From positions 189,160 through 253,159 of the forward strand of contig KQ965756.1 in assembly GCA_001574975.1 (NCBI GenBank): a stretch of DNA of 64,000 nucleotides, written 5' to 3'. The position numbers were made by a program, and so were the translations under genes. Below, piece after piece: positions 11,839 to 24,215 of the stretch; within the stretch, counting starts at the first letter, position 1; each line of letters opens with the position of its first letter. Below the pieces are notes generated by a model. It made no database searches. It had not been told where the DNA came from and was given only the letters and a program-made list of their open reading frames with translations. Source of the stretch: Gonapodya prolifera JEL478 (taxonomy: Eukaryota; Monoblepharomycota; Monoblepharidomycetes; Monoblepharidales; Gonapodyaceae).

Positions 11839-13083
11839 ATGGAACGTCGAGCATCCGCCCCCCCCGTTCTCGAGTCTCGCTTGGAGCGGCGAGTGTCGTT
11901 CAAAGTGGTCAGCCCCACTGGGACGGTGGAGATTTTGAGATCTGTCAAACTCGATGAAGACGAAGAAGACAATGAAGACGACGATGGCTCGCTCACTCGA
12001 ACAGCGGACGCTGACAACACACTGGAGGATGTTCCCGTGGATTCTCTTCTCAACGAATTAGCTCAAGTCGATCAAGAAATGAACAAAGAGCTTGCTGAAA
12101 AACGGAGTGTTGTCTTCGAGCAGGTTGTGCCGACCATATGTACATCAGGACAATGCTCGAGATTTCAGAATCTTCCATTGGAGCTAGCGCTGCAAGTCGA
12201 CAGCCCTTTCTTGCTCGCCAAAACGACTGGAGACATTGCACCGGACTTCACGTTGACGTCCACCAAGGGGGTACAATTCTCTCTACATGAAACACTGGAA
12301 CGGGCACCGTTTGTCATGGTGAACTTCTGGCGTGGGAATTGGTGTCCCTTTTGCGAGAGTGAGTAACTGCGTATGAAAGTTTGACTTTTCTGGGAGATTA
12401 TTTACTTTACCTACTCACAGTTCAAATACGAGCATCAAACAAGGCCTATAAAGGCATCAAGAGAAAAGGATGTGCAATTGTCTTTGTCTCACCTCAGAAT
12501 ATGGAAAAGACGAATGAGTTGGTCCAGCGAATGGAACCCACGTCACTGGTGTTCCTTACGGACCCCAAACTTCAAGCTTGCAAATCATACGGGCTGGACT
12601 ACCGAGTTAGTTCCCGCTCTCTCTCCTTTATTTTTGAGATGGCTCATTCTAATGCCACATCAAGCTTCCTGACGTAATCCGAAACGATATCTACGCAGAT
12701 CGAATGAACATCAAATGGAAAGACTATTATGACGAAGGTACGAGCATTCTTGCGTCGCTCCTGGAGTCTTATGCGTGAAATTCTCGCCAAACTCGGCAGA
12801 GGACACGCACATTCCACTGGCGGCTACTTACGTGATCGCACCGGAGCGCGATCCCGTGACGTCCGAAGTCCGAGGTCGTATAATTCACACATACGTCGGC
12901 ACAGATTTTACCAAGCGGGAGTCTCTCGAAGAGGCGGCGATTTCCATGCTTCGATATACAGCGGTGGCTTCTTCCGAACCACATCGCAAGAGTTTTTTGA
13001 AGAAGGCGTTGGCAGAGCGGTCCGCGAATAAATCTCGAGGTAGAAAGACTATTCAACCAGTTGTAAAATGCAAATTCCAGTAA
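11839..13083 (+). CDS. AhpC/TSA (redoxin)-like protein, first of a tandem pair
   Basis: Four exons (11839-12358, 12421-12605, 12665-12737, 12800-13083) give 353 residues. An N-terminal region of about 130 residues, partly acidic (DEDEEDNEDDDG), precedes a thioredoxin-fold domain: GDIAPDFTLTSTKGVQFSLH, then VMVNFWRGNWCPFCE with an intact CPFC pair, then AIVFVSPQN, LVFLTDPKLQACKSYGLDYR and the late strand AATYVIAPERDP followed by GRIIHTYVGTDFTKRES. The RGxWCPxC motif is typical of peroxiredoxin-like AhpC/TSA proteins, which reduce peroxides through the first Cys. A basic C-terminal tail follows. A diverged paralog lies directly downstream. The peroxidase role is inferred from the family and has not been shown for this N-terminal architecture. 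Confidence 0.85.
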
Positions 13084-13634
13084 TTGAAACAAATGCTACG
13101 GCTAGAACGAGATAGAAACTTGCGGGTTGCACACTGGAGGGTGCGTTCCCCGACCAAACCTCCAGAGCCCCACCTTTGATACACAACCCGTGGGTTGCAA
13201 ACCCTTGTAAGACATGTTAATAGCAAATTTGAATAATAAAGTAATTGAGCTTCGATTCACTCACCGGATCGGGCTGGGCGGCCCAGGGTGGCATTATTAA
13301 AGCCAGTTCGTTCACGTAAAGGTCGAAGTGACCTGATGCAGTTCAGATGAAATGAAGTTAAGGAACAAATGAAAAAATGGATGAACGAAGAAAAACGTAC
13401 TGTTTCTATTGGGACACTGGAAGAAAGGAAGAGGGGGGAGGAGGGGAGGTTGCATGAGAATAATTCTGAAGTCTCAGTCTAAAGCCATTCAAAGAATATC
13501 AACACTCGTTTTTCGAGACCGCATATCCGTACTCCAGTAATTTGTGGCTTGCATTGGGATTCGGCAGGCAGCCTACAATACCGTCTGTGCTGTGAGCAAG
13601 GCAACCAGCAGGCTCAACTTCCCAGGCTTCTGAC
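13084..13634. other. Intergenic between the two AhpC/TSA-like paralogs
   Basis: About 550 bp with no open frame of note and no RNA gene recognised. Purine-rich GAAGAGGGGGGAGGAGGGGAGG lies at about 13427-13449. Confidence 0.5.
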
Positions 13635-15287
13635 ATGGATTCGAAAGCTGGGGAAACAGCAGTGATTCCTCAATTCCGCCCAGGACTCTCCTCTGCGTCG
13701 CCATCGAGCTCTCGATCAGAATCGATCGACGGTTCGCTCAATGCGGGTAACCCAGCACCTGCATTCCAAGGCGACAGACGACGAAGAAGTTCAGGCAACA
13801 CAAGCCTACAGTCTGGCAAGACCTACGACGTTCCTCCCATGCCCGGTCGAAGGGTAACTCTCCTGGAGGAATCTGAGAGTGACAAAAAGCCATTTGCTCA
13901 ACAAGTCCGGAAGCACAAAGCATCGAGTGCTGTGTCATCCCGAAGCTCTCGCCAGTCCAGTGTGGATTCAGCTCCAGGAGGGCTGATGAGCGGCGGCGGC
14001 TTGAACCCCAACATCGACCTTATAAAACTCGCAAGCCGAAACGCTTCCTACTCTGCGAACGACGCGAGCAAAAATGGAGTTTTGGGAAGCGGTGATGAAG
14101 CCTCGCTCTCCAGTATTCAGAAGAGTGCCTCCTTCCTTACTCCTCGCCCAATGAAGCTCCAGTCCAAGACCGGTGCCACCGTCGATGTTGAGGTGTCGTC
14201 CGTCCTGTCCGGAATGAACGACAGTCCCTGGAAACTGAGCGACATCTCTCTCTCTCAAAACGCCTCTCGCATTTCGATGGCGCAGAACAACTCTCGGCTG
14301 TTTGAGGCCCACGTTTCGTCGACACTGACCCCAGACGCGCCCGTCACCAACAAGTCGCGCATTCTGGACGACAGCCCAATGTCTTCGAGATCGTCGCTCT
14401 CGGGAGGCTTCCAAGCAAGGGTGAACGGCGACATTGCCCCAAACTTTGAGGCCACCAACACCAAAGGAATGAGATTCGCGCTCAACGAAGCGCTATCTCG
14501 GAGAGATTTTGTCGTGCTGAATTTCTGGAGCAAAGGATGGTGTCTGTTTGATAATCAAACAGGTGGGAGACTGTGGTATCCCGTTCGAGGTCACTTGTGG
14601 ATGACGTGCCATTAAATCGCGCCAGTCAAACCATCGTCGCTGTCAAAAGTCTACGGCAAGTTTCCAGCAAAGTGTGAGGTGGTGTTCATCTCTCCGGACA
14701 ATGCCGAACAGACTGCCAGAATTGAAGGCAAGAAGGAAACCAGCCTTGTGTTTCTTCCAGACCCGTCAATGAAACTGTCACGTCTTTACGGCGCGGCCAA
14801 GGAGGTGGGTTGACTGCACTAAAGCCCAAATCGATGGTTCTCAAAGTATTATACATTTCCGGTTTACCAGGATGAAGAGCAAGCCGTAGGTGAGGAAGAC
14901 GTTTATTTGCATACAAGGTCATTTCCCACGCCAACCTACCCCATTCCGCATCATCCAGGCCCCGGGGAACCCATCGCCGGCACATTCATCATCGCCGCCG
15001 AGAAGGACCCGGACACCAAGGGCACGCGCGGGCGGATCATCCACGTGTACATGGGCGTGGACAGTTTCACCAAGAGCGAGACCTTGAAACTGGCCGCGTT
15101 GGCGATCGTGCGACACATGACGGAGATGAGCCAGCGGCGGGACCGGGAAAGTAGCGCAAAACCGAACGGGAAGCAGAAGCAGCGCCGCCATACCATCACG
15201 GCGGGCGCGGGTGCGGAGGAAGAGACCGCGAAGCGCGCAGTCGAGTCGAGGAGGAAGAAGTCCGTCGCTGGGTGCAAGCAGCAGTAG
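13635..15287 (+). CDS. AhpC/TSA-like paralog with second active-site Cys replaced
   Basis: Four exons (13635-14562, 14626-14804, a 19-nt exon 14871-14889, and 14959-15287) join in phase to 484 residues. A Ser-rich, probably disordered N-terminal region of about 260 residues precedes GDIAPNFEATNTKGMRFALNE, LNFWSKGWCLFDNQT, CEVVFISPDN, LVFLPDPSMKLSRLYGAAKE and GTFIIAAEKDPDTKGTRGRI. The domain order and the GRIIHxYxGxDSFTK block match the upstream gene, so this is a tandem duplicate. The active-site CPFC has become CLFD: the first Cys is kept and the second is Asp. A basic Lys/Arg-rich tail ends the protein. It may be a one-Cys enzyme or a redox-dead regulator; the sequence cannot decide. Confidence 0.83.
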
Positions 15288-15391
15288 AAATGATAGGGAA
15301 TGGGAAGATGTTCTGTATAAGTGCGTTGAAATGTGCACCGGTCCGTTCCCGAAGTTCTGAGCATGGCTTATAGTCTATGTGTAGGGGTACA

Positions 15392-16558
15392 TCATTCTTT
15401 CACACCCTTTGCTCCAATGAATGTGAACTAAAAAAATAATGAAGGGGAGATTAGCATTGATTGTAAAACGCTCGGCAACCATTGACCCATTTACCTTACG
15501 CGTCACCCCGTCGTCCTTCCCCGTTCTCTCAAACGTCAACACGTCCCTCGTCTCGACGTGCACAAACCCAGCCCCCTCGAGATGGCCGCGCAGGTCGTCT
15601 TTGGAGAATCCCCACAGGTGCTCTACTTCGGACCGACCGGATGGCGGGTGGAATTCGATGGAGTCGGACGTTTTTTCGTACTAGGAGTCGGGGGAGAGGA
15701 AGGTGGAGATAAGCACAACCTCCCCCCGCACACCCTCCTAGCGATGAGTATTCCACTCAGTGGGAAATTCACCTCCGGCGGACAGCCTCGGACAGCGCCT
15801 TGCGGTGCTTAGGCCTCGGTGTCCTCCCTACACGTGGACGGCTCGACTCCACTTCACTCGGCTTCGCCTCGTTCGTTCCGTCTCGCCCCCCCCTTCCCCC
15901 CCTCCCCAGGCACTCACGTCGACGATGAGGAATACACCACCCGGCTTGAGCAATCGCCAGATATGTTTTGCCATGGCATTGAGGTCTCTGATATGGTGCC
16001 ATGTGATGTGGGACACCACAAAGTCAAAGTCCTGTGTCGGGAGCACGTCGGCAAAGGGCGTTGCCGCCACGCTCTGTCGCAACGACGAGTCGTCTTCGAT
16101 CATGCAATACACGGCGTACATGCCGCGCGGGGGCGACTCAAGCGTGAGGGGCGAGCCCGGCGACACGAGTCCGTTGTCCTCCGCGAGGGCGGCCGCTTTG
16201 GCGTTGAAGGCAGTGATCATGCCCTCGCTCGCATCGACGCCCAGAATGAAGGCGACGGGCGGATTAGTGGATTTCAGGACGCGTTGCGAGACCAGCCCCG
16301 TTCCGCAGCCGAGTTCCATCCCGATCAGGGGCTGCTGGGATGTTTTGGGAAGATATGACTTGGATTCGGGCGGCGCAAGGTCGATTCATTTGTGGTTACG
16401 TTGGAGTGTAGGGGGAGAGTCGGTCGGAAAGAGGGGACACGCACCACGAGAGTTTTCGCCGCTTCGTCGGCCCATGGAAGTAGGTATGGCTTTGATGCGT
16501 CATAGCTTGCAGCCTCTGCGTCGAATCGCGTCGTCCTCTTGTCCGCCTGGGCACTCAT
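15392..16558 (-). CDS. SAM-dependent class I methyltransferase
   Basis: Four exons (16445-16558, 15918-16334, 15495-15680, 15392-15427), all in phase, give 250 residues. MSAQADKRTTRFDAEAASYD opens the protein; motif I is MELGCGTGLVS, the post-I acidic residue is in LGVDASEGMI, motif II is FDFVVSHITWHHI and motif III is LLKPGGVFLIVD. The short last exon gives FTFIGAKGVKE, a common ending in fungal members. The substrate is not predictable. Its 3' end lies 104 bp from the convergent stop of the AhpC-like gene, and its start faces the GST gene 376 bp away, which could mean a shared promoter. Confidence 0.85.
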
Positions 16559-16934
16559 CGTTTGTGTGTCAAATGCTTCCGGTCACGACCCGGGCCACAC
16601 TGAGTGACCGCACTTTTGTGGTGGCGCACCTCGCCACGGTTGCCCTTCCGCGAGTGTAGGGTGAGAAGAACAGTAAGGTCTCAGTGCCGATAATATCATC
16701 CCGACCACGTTCATCCAATAGCACTTGTCGCAATTGCTGCGTTGGGGAATGCATACGGCAACGATCCACCTATTTGTCGAATGACTTCGAGAATTGGTTC
16801 GCCCCAGGGACTTTACAGGGTGCGGATAGATGTGCCTTGCTGTGGACTGCGGGTGGGCGGATGATTTGTACAAATTCCGCTTTTATCAAATTAGTCTGCA
16901 TCAGCACGACACAGTCGCAGCGTTTTTCCAACTG
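16559..16934. promoter_or_regulatory. Divergent promoter region, methyltransferase and GST
   Basis: This 376 bp between two head-to-head starts presumably carries both promoters. No conserved box was recognised. Confidence 0.35.
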
Positions 16935-17924
16935 ATGTCGTACACGCTTTACTGGGCGACGTCATCCGGTGCGTGCGGTGTTGTCGCTCAGCGCCGAAGC
17001 AACCGAAAGCCGCACCAGCTCCGTCTGTATCCACAGGCGCATTCGTCGTAGAAGCCGTTCTCGAACTTGCAGGGGTGCCTTTCGATAAGGTCTTGGTGGA
17101 CCTGGACAACGACGAAGTGCGTATTTTCAATCCACTGCTCAAAGCATTCCCTGTTGAGTCTCATCCGGCCCGCTATCGTCCGCTTTGCTCCAACCATCCA
17201 AACCAACCAGCACACAAAAGATGAATTTAAGGGGATCAACCCCATGAAACAGGTTCCTGCTTTAAAGGTAAGCTCTGCGATATCGATGATTGCCGTAGTG
17301 TGGGTGAGCTCACGTTGATTGATATCTCCACAGTTACCTGATGGCACCATCGTGAGTATGGAGATGCAAACTCAAAACCACGACTACATCCGGCCTTGAA
17401 TGCCCCGTTCTTCATCAGATGACAGAATCAGCCGCAATCTGCTTGTACCTTGCCGAAACCCACCCCGAGTCGAAACTCTTTCCCCTCTCTGGCGTCGCCC
17501 GTGCCAAAGCGACTCGCGTTCTGTTTTACCTTGCCTCCAATGTGTATGAAACGGTGTGTAACGAAGCACTTCCACAACACGTGCTGCTGCCTGCCATGTC
17601 ACTCCAACACCATCACACCAGATCCTCCGCTTGAGTTACCCAGGCCGCTACACTGCGTCATCCGACGCCTCTGACGTGAAAGCTGTACAAACAGGTGCAG
17701 CGGCACGACTTGTGGATTTGATGTCGGTGACGGAAGGGTTTGTCGTGGGACCGTATTTGCTTGGGAAGGAGCTTTCTTTTCTTGATATTTACCTGTTTAT
17801 GCTTCTGGGGTGGTACCCCAAACCGGAAGAAACGCTCGCAAAGTTCCCAAAGCAGAAGGTTTTGTTCGAGACGGTGGGCAAAATACCGCTCATTGTAAAG
17901 TTGAAAGAAACCTACAAGATGTAA
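16935..17924 (+). CDS. Glutathione S-transferase
   Basis: Six exons (16935-16968, 17037-17116, 17211-17267, 17334-17351, 17419-17553, 17622-17924) give 208 residues, normal for a cytosolic GST. The N-terminal thioredoxin-like half shows MSYTLYWATSSGAFVVEAVL, then NPMKQVPALKLPDGTIMTES, with the cis-Pro (VPAL) and the glutathione-binding Glu-Ser pair. The helical C-terminal half contains YLLGKELSFLDIYLFMLL, matching the N-capping/hydrophobic-staple region of GSTs. Exon 4 is only 18 nt. GSTs conjugate glutathione to electrophiles; class and substrate are not clear. Confidence 0.9.
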
Positions 17925-18025
17925 CACTTTGATAGCAGTATTATATTTGAAACTCTGTTTTTGCTAATATTCCAAGAGAGACAAACACCAAAGGTTTTGA
18001 AGGAAGGCACATTATGATGAAGACC

Positions 18026-19531
18026 TTATGACGGCACCAAAACAACTTTGCCCGCAACGTGGCCCTCCTCCACCAATGTATGCGCTCTCGGCGCCTCCGA
18101 AAACGGGAGCGACTCCTGAATATGCACAGTCAACTAAACGACGTCAACCAACGCCTGTAAGCACCGCGTCTGGGCACATCACACAAACCAAGCCTTCCCA
18201 CAACCCACCTTTCCTTCATCCACCCACTTTGTAACCATTGGCCACCCCTTGGGATCGACCTCCCACACCATCTGCCACTTTCTCGCGCCCGCGATCGCTT
18301 TCTGCCCCATGAACCACGCGAACGCAAACAGGTCCGTGACACCGATCCGCCGCGCGCCGCCCTCGGCAACGGGGAACGCGCACGTCACCCACCGACTTGA
18401 TGGTTTGAGGAGTCGGTGCGACCAGAGCAGGTAGAGGTCGTCACGGCCGACGGTGTCGTAGATGAGGTCGAATGACTGGGTCGGAGGGTGGGGGGAATCG
18501 TGGCTCCGTGAGTACGGGGGATGGTGCCGTGCGACCAAGACGACCCACCTCTTTCCACTCGGGCCACTTGGTCGTACCCACGGCCTCCACCACCTTCCCG
18601 CCCTTCTCATCCGTGGCATCGTACACGATCACCTCGTCGCAGCCCATATCTTTCACCCAGGGTGCGTTCTTTGCGCTGCACACGCCCACGACGAGGGACG
18701 CGCCGAGACATGTCTTGGCCATTTGAGTCGCGAGGTGGCCTACGGTGCCGCTGGCGCCGATGACGAGGACTCGGGGGCCTGCAGAAAACAGCGAGTGGGG
18801 TGAGTGACGTGGTGCAACGAGGGAGAGCGTTTGGTTTGTCTGTATCTTGACCTTGTTCGAAGGGTCCTTCGGGAACTTTCAGCCCACCGTACGTGACCCA
18901 GCCCTGTGATAACAAAAATCAGACCCGCGCATAAATTTCCCACATGTGGCCAGTCTCTCGTACGTACCGAATATGCCGTCAGAGCACCCATGGGAATCCC
19001 CGCCGCTACGGCGTCCGACAACGAGTCCGGCTTCTTCGCGACGTAATCCTTGGCCACGTCGACTACCATGTACTCGGCGTACGCGCCGCCGTGGGCCTGC
19101 AGTTGTCCGTAGACTGTGTCGCCGAGGGAATAGCCTTGCACGCCCGTGCCCACGGCAACGACCGTGCCGCAATAGTCTTTTCCGAGGATTTGGGGTGCGA
19201 CAAGACCGGGCATCACTTGTTTGCGGACCTGAGAGAGGAAACACGGTCGTGAGTGGGGTTTGGCACCGTTTCGCGTGACATGGTGCGCAAGAACGAATGC
19301 ATACTTTAGTATCGGCCTGATTGACGCCAGCTTCATAGCGAGGAGAGAGAGACATGTTGCACGGAAGTTCAAGCGACCACATTGATCAACTGTGCGCTCA
19401 CCAGCCGCGACTTTCACGAGCAGATCATTGTCCTTGATGGTGGGGACCGCCGTTTCGCCCACAGAGAGCGCCGACGGGGGACCCCCACCCTTGCCCGTCA
19501 GAACTGCGCGCTGCACCTTTGGAATCCCCAT
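18026..19531 (-). CDS. Zinc-independent MDR oxidoreductase (quinone-reductase type)
   Basis: The ATG at 19531 opens MGIPKVQRAVLTG. The N-terminal GroES-like fold shows LLVKVAAG, NQADTKVR, LGKDYCGTVVAVGTGVQGYSLGD and YGQLQAHGGAYAEYM; the nucleotide fold shows VLVIGASGTVGHLATQMAK and DLIYDTVGRDDLYLLW; the C-terminus reads LVEEGHVAGKVVLVPS. The catalytic-zinc Cys/His set of alcohol dehydrogenases is absent, as in quinone-oxidoreductase and enoyl-reductase branches of the medium-chain dehydrogenase superfamily. NAD(P)H-dependent reduction of a quinone or enone is likely; the substrate is unknown. Several short introns split the gene, and those at about 18140-18240 and 18780-18960 are less certain. 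Confidence 0.82.
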
Positions 19532-20237
19532 CAATCCGGCGTGTTTGTAATGGTTTGGCCTAGTAGCCTGCGGTTTTAATACTGTTGCGCGAGGAGGCCG
19601 CAGCGGCCATGGCTCACCTCAACTTCGGCAAATCAACGACTCAGGCTTGCGCATGCACAAAGCGACATTTGCCGAACTCGGGCGAATACCGTGCCACGTC
19701 ACCAAGAGACTTGGGAAATAAGATGTGCACTTAATTTCCTACGAACTTTCTTTTTAGCTTTCGTGCCAATGATCCTTCGGAAGCCAGAGAAGGGAATGCA
19801 TTATATGTTGTGCCTTTTCAGGGCAGGCTACAATTTTGGTGCACCGCATAATATGAATTGTGGTAGTTGATGGTATGAGTTGGCCTGCAGTCCTCATCCA
19901 CAGATTCGATTCTCGCCCGAAGCTCGTCCGCATCTTCACTGTTTTAGATTCAAGCCACTACCGTACATTCCATCTCCCCTTGACTGGGCCTTTTACGCGG
20001 GAAGAACGTTGTTCAGAGCGGTCTCGCGAATTGTCCACACAGGTTGTTGCAACTTTAAACAAGCCCCGCGCCAGCGACACTGAGCTGATTTTGCTCGATA
20101 ATAAGCGTACCCTCACCGAAAGTACGCTGGCCTTCGCCACGAGGTGCGCTATTCTGCATTCAACAGTTCCTCACAACGCCCTCGTGATTACCATATTTTC
20201 AATTCAATCAGGCGAAATCGGGGTAGCTTCCCAAAGA
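19532..20237. promoter_or_regulatory. Divergent promoter region, MDR gene and AMP deaminase
   Basis: This 706-bp gap holds an open frame continuous with the AMP deaminase start (19860-20237), but its residues resemble no known AMP deaminase N-terminus, so I treat it as untranslated or regulatory sequence. No RNA gene was recognised. Confidence 0.4.
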
Positions 20238-23200
20238 ATGTCAGCGCAGGGTACGAATGGAGCTCTTGGGACGCTCGCGGCGCTTGCCGGTGAGCATGGA
20301 CACAGTATCTCGGCGTCGTCTCTGCATTTCGACCGCTACGAGAACTTGTCTTACGCGGAGAGACTGAGCACTGCAAGGGGTATTGCCCCAGTGACGCATG
20401 AGAGTGTGTCGTCTTGGAACTTCAAGTACACCGGTAAGTCCTCCCACAAATACTGATCGAAACAACAAGTCAGACTGACGGTGCTCCAACAGAGGACGCT
20501 CTCCATGCGGAACTCTCGTCAATATTCTCGAACTTGCGCAGCTTTATTCAAACGAGGCAACGTTACATGACCATCTCAAACCAGATTTCTACCCCGTCGG
20601 ACGCAGCTCCTCAGGACAAAGATGATTGGACCATCTACCCCGGCCCACCGGGCCCAAGCTACGAAATGGTGGAGAGAGATGGAAACCTTGTATATGAAAA
20701 GATATACCCTCCACCAAAGCAGGAAGAGTTTAAGTTTGAAGACGTTGCGATTCCCGGTAAGGACGAGGCTGTAAGTGCAAAGCTTCTTTCTCCACTGTTC
20801 GGGACGGTGCACATCTAATCGCCGCGAATACTGCTGTGATTGGTCTTCCATTCCTACTTTAGTTCGGATTCCGCCTCCCCGAATCTGGCGTTTATGTCAT
20901 ACATTCCGCGGCAACACCTGATGTGCCTTTGTACCCTGTGCCAACCATGCGCGACTTCTACGCCGACCTCGAACAGTTGGTTTCTGTTGCGGCGGACGGT
21001 CCCATGAAGTCTTTCGCATTCCGCCGGTTGCGCTTCTTGGAGGCCAAGTTCCAGATGTATACACTCTTGAACGGTGGGTCGAATGTGATTTTCTCTTATA
21101 TCTGTGATCAGTGGTTTTACAATTCCTGTACTCTCGCCAGATTACCAAGAGTTGTCGGACTCCAAGAGGGTACCTCACAGAGGTCAGAAATCTGCAAAGT
21201 TCGTTGCACCTGTGCCTTGAATGTTTATCCCGCCGTTACTTTTATCGTAGACTTTTACAATGTCCGCAAAGTTGATACCCATGTTCATCACTCATCTTGC
21301 ATGAACCAGAAGCACCTTTTGCGATTTATAAAAGCGAAAATGCGGAAATCGCCAAACGTGAGTCTCCTATTTTCATTGACCAAGAATCCATCGTTTTAAA
21401 TATTTCTTGTCTCGCTCTTTTACAGGAGACCGTCATCTTCCGTGATGGTCGTCATATGAGCCTCGCCGAAGTCTTTGCCTCGCTAAATCTAACGTCTTAC
21501 GATTTGTCCATCGATACACTCGACATGCACGCGCACAAGGACTCGTTTCACAGGTTTGACAAGGTTCGTGGTTCTTGTCATTTGGTTCCCGTATTTGAAT
21601 CAGAAATTCTGATGTTCCGGCCGATCAGTTCAACCTCAAATACAATCCCATTGGGGAATCCCGGCTCCGCGAAATCTTTCTGAAAACGGATAACTACATC
21701 AAGGGCCGTTATTTGGCGGAGCTTACGAAAGGTGAGATGACACTCTGACGATTTTCATTGTGTCATCGCGATGAACATCATCCCGGTCGATAGAGGTCTT
21801 TGACGATCTTGAAGCGAGCAAATATCAGAATGCAGAGTATAGAATCTCAATTTACGGGAGGAGCATGTCTGAATGGGACAAACTTGCTGTGAGGAAGTGC
21901 TTCGTGATACTTCGTACCACCACCCAACTCATTTTCTTGGAAACCAAATTTTTGATAGCAATGGGTGTGCGACAACAAGCTCTTTTCAAGTAACGTACGG
22001 TGGCTTATCCAAGTTCCTCGACTTTACGACGTCTACAAAGCAAACAAAACAGTGAACAACTTTTCGGACATGATCAAAAGTAGGCGTTCACTAATGTTTT
22101 CGCATGCTATTTTGGCCTCTAATATTGGTGCATTGTGCAGACATCTTTCAGCCACTGTATGAAGTAACCCTCGATCCATCCTCCCACCCCCACCTCCACA
22201 TCTTCCTCCAGCGAGTTATTGGCTTTGATTCGGTTGACGATGAGTCCAAAGTCGAGAAGCGTGCCTATCGGCGCTACCCTCCGCCGGTAGATTGGGACGT
22301 TCCTCAGAACCCACCATACAGCTATTGGCTGTTCTACCTCTTTGCGAACCTGTGCAGTCTCAATGCGTACAGAAAGGGCAAGAACATGAGTGAGATCACA
22401 CCGTTTATGCTCAACGTGTGAACTTTGCTTGATTTATTGGCGTTTTAGACACTTTCGTGTTCCGTCCGCATGCCGGCGAGGCGGGTGACACCGAACACTT
22501 GGGTGCTGCCTTTCTCACCGCGTCCGGTATCAACCACGGTATCCTTTTGCGAAAAGTGCCCGCGCTGCAGTACTTGTACTACCTCGAACAGATTGGTATC
22601 GCGATGTCACCTCTTTCCAACAACGCGCTCTTTCTTGGTGAGGACGAATCATTTGATTGCGGCTACGTTTTTGGCCAAAATCTATTTTTAAATCTCTTTC
22701 AGATTACGAGCGCAATCCTTTCCCGAAGTTCTTCCAGCGCGGTCTCAATGTGTCGCTCTCCACTGATGACCCGCTCCAATTTCACTTCACTAAAGAACCA
22801 TTGATCGAAGAGTATAGTGTCGCTGCTCAAATTTGGAAGCTATCGGGCGTCGGTGAGTATCGACTTAGCCATTATTCTACCAAGATTCTTTTTGATCGCA
22901 AACTCAAAACCAGACATGTGCGAAATTGCCCGCAATTCTGTGCTACAATCAGGCTGGGAGGCTCAAATTAAGCGGCATTGGCTGGGCGACAATTATGATA
23001 TTCCGGGACCGAGTTCAAACGGTGAGCGAATTCTCTTGTATTTAAGTGACCATCGAAGCCAATATTGCGACTCCTAGACATCACGAGAACAAACATCCCA
23101 AACATTCGAGCCGTTTATCGATGGGAGACATTGATGGAAGAACGTAACCTAATTTTTGGAGGTTGGTGCAACTTGGTGACTGCTTCAACACCCACTGTCA

Positions 23201-24215
23201 ATGATATCCAAAACTAGTTGGCTCACCGGAGCTTCCACTGTCTGTTACATCTCCTCAAACGGGTGCTTCCATCACAATCGAACATTTTCCGTCTCCCGCG
23301 CTGCTTCCCCTCCCTGACAGCACGTTGGGGCCGACCAACCACACGAGATTGACGTCGGGGGGTATTAACGACGGGTCTTCATTGGTTACGACACAACACA
23401 TTGCCACGAGCCTCACAAATGAAGAGTTTGACGCTGATGAGATGGAGGACAGCCGACATGACACATTCCGCGAGCGGATTGTTGGCGCTCAAGCCAGAGA
23501 ACCATCAACTTTCGCAAGAACACCGATCAGCCGCCGCTCTACCTCTCCTGGTATCGGAGCTATTTTCAGCCATGTTACTCTTCCGTCGACTATGTCATTC
23601 TCGCCAAGAGAAAACTCTATTGTAGGCGACATAAGACTTGTAAGCTCCGCAGCTCCAGATCCTCTTGTTAGTATTGCCTCTCGCAGAACGTCAAGGCCAG
23701 AGAGCCCTGCCTCTGTAGATTCAGATCGCTCCAGCTCTCCTCAGCCCCGTCAACCACCCCCTTCGGTGATGATCCCGGATTCTTTGGGCAGGCTTGATAC
23801 ATACTATCATGTTGGAACACCTACCAGTCTGATAACGATGCCATCAATTCCCGTCAAAGGACCCACATATCAACAAGTCACAACACTTCCGGGGATAGCT
23901 GAAAGAGGAAGCCCGCCAACTGGTGCCCGAACTCTTGAGGGAGTTTCATCTGGGGACTTGCCACTTCCTAAAGGAGGAGACGCATTGATCAACACCCCTA
24001 ATAGTCCTTCCAAATCTTCTCGGAAGAGCTCCCTTCTTTATACCGCTAGCATTCTAACAACTGGTGCAGTGGAGGCTCGGATGAGAAGGCAGAGTGAAAC
24101 ACAGGAAAAGGTCCGTAGGACGTCGTCAGGCGGAACGAGTGCGTTGATGCAGAGCTCTGGGGAGAGCTCTAGGCGTGCAGAGGAGACTCATGTCGAGCAA
24201 GTGGAAAGCAGCTGA
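20238..24215 (+). CDS. AMP deaminase with long Ser/Pro-rich C-terminal tail
   Basis: AMP deaminase converts AMP to IMP and ammonia in the cytosol and sets adenylate balance. The chosen ATG at 20238 starts [20 protein letters not shown]. Family blocks appear in order across about 14 short introns: [20 protein letters not shown] (metal-binding HxH), [133 protein letters not shown] and [13 protein letters not shown]. The catalytic core ends near [13 protein letters not shown] tail of about 300 residues rich in Ser, Pro and Thr follows, encoded mostly by the last exon, and is probably a disordered regulatory region. Confidence 0.95.
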
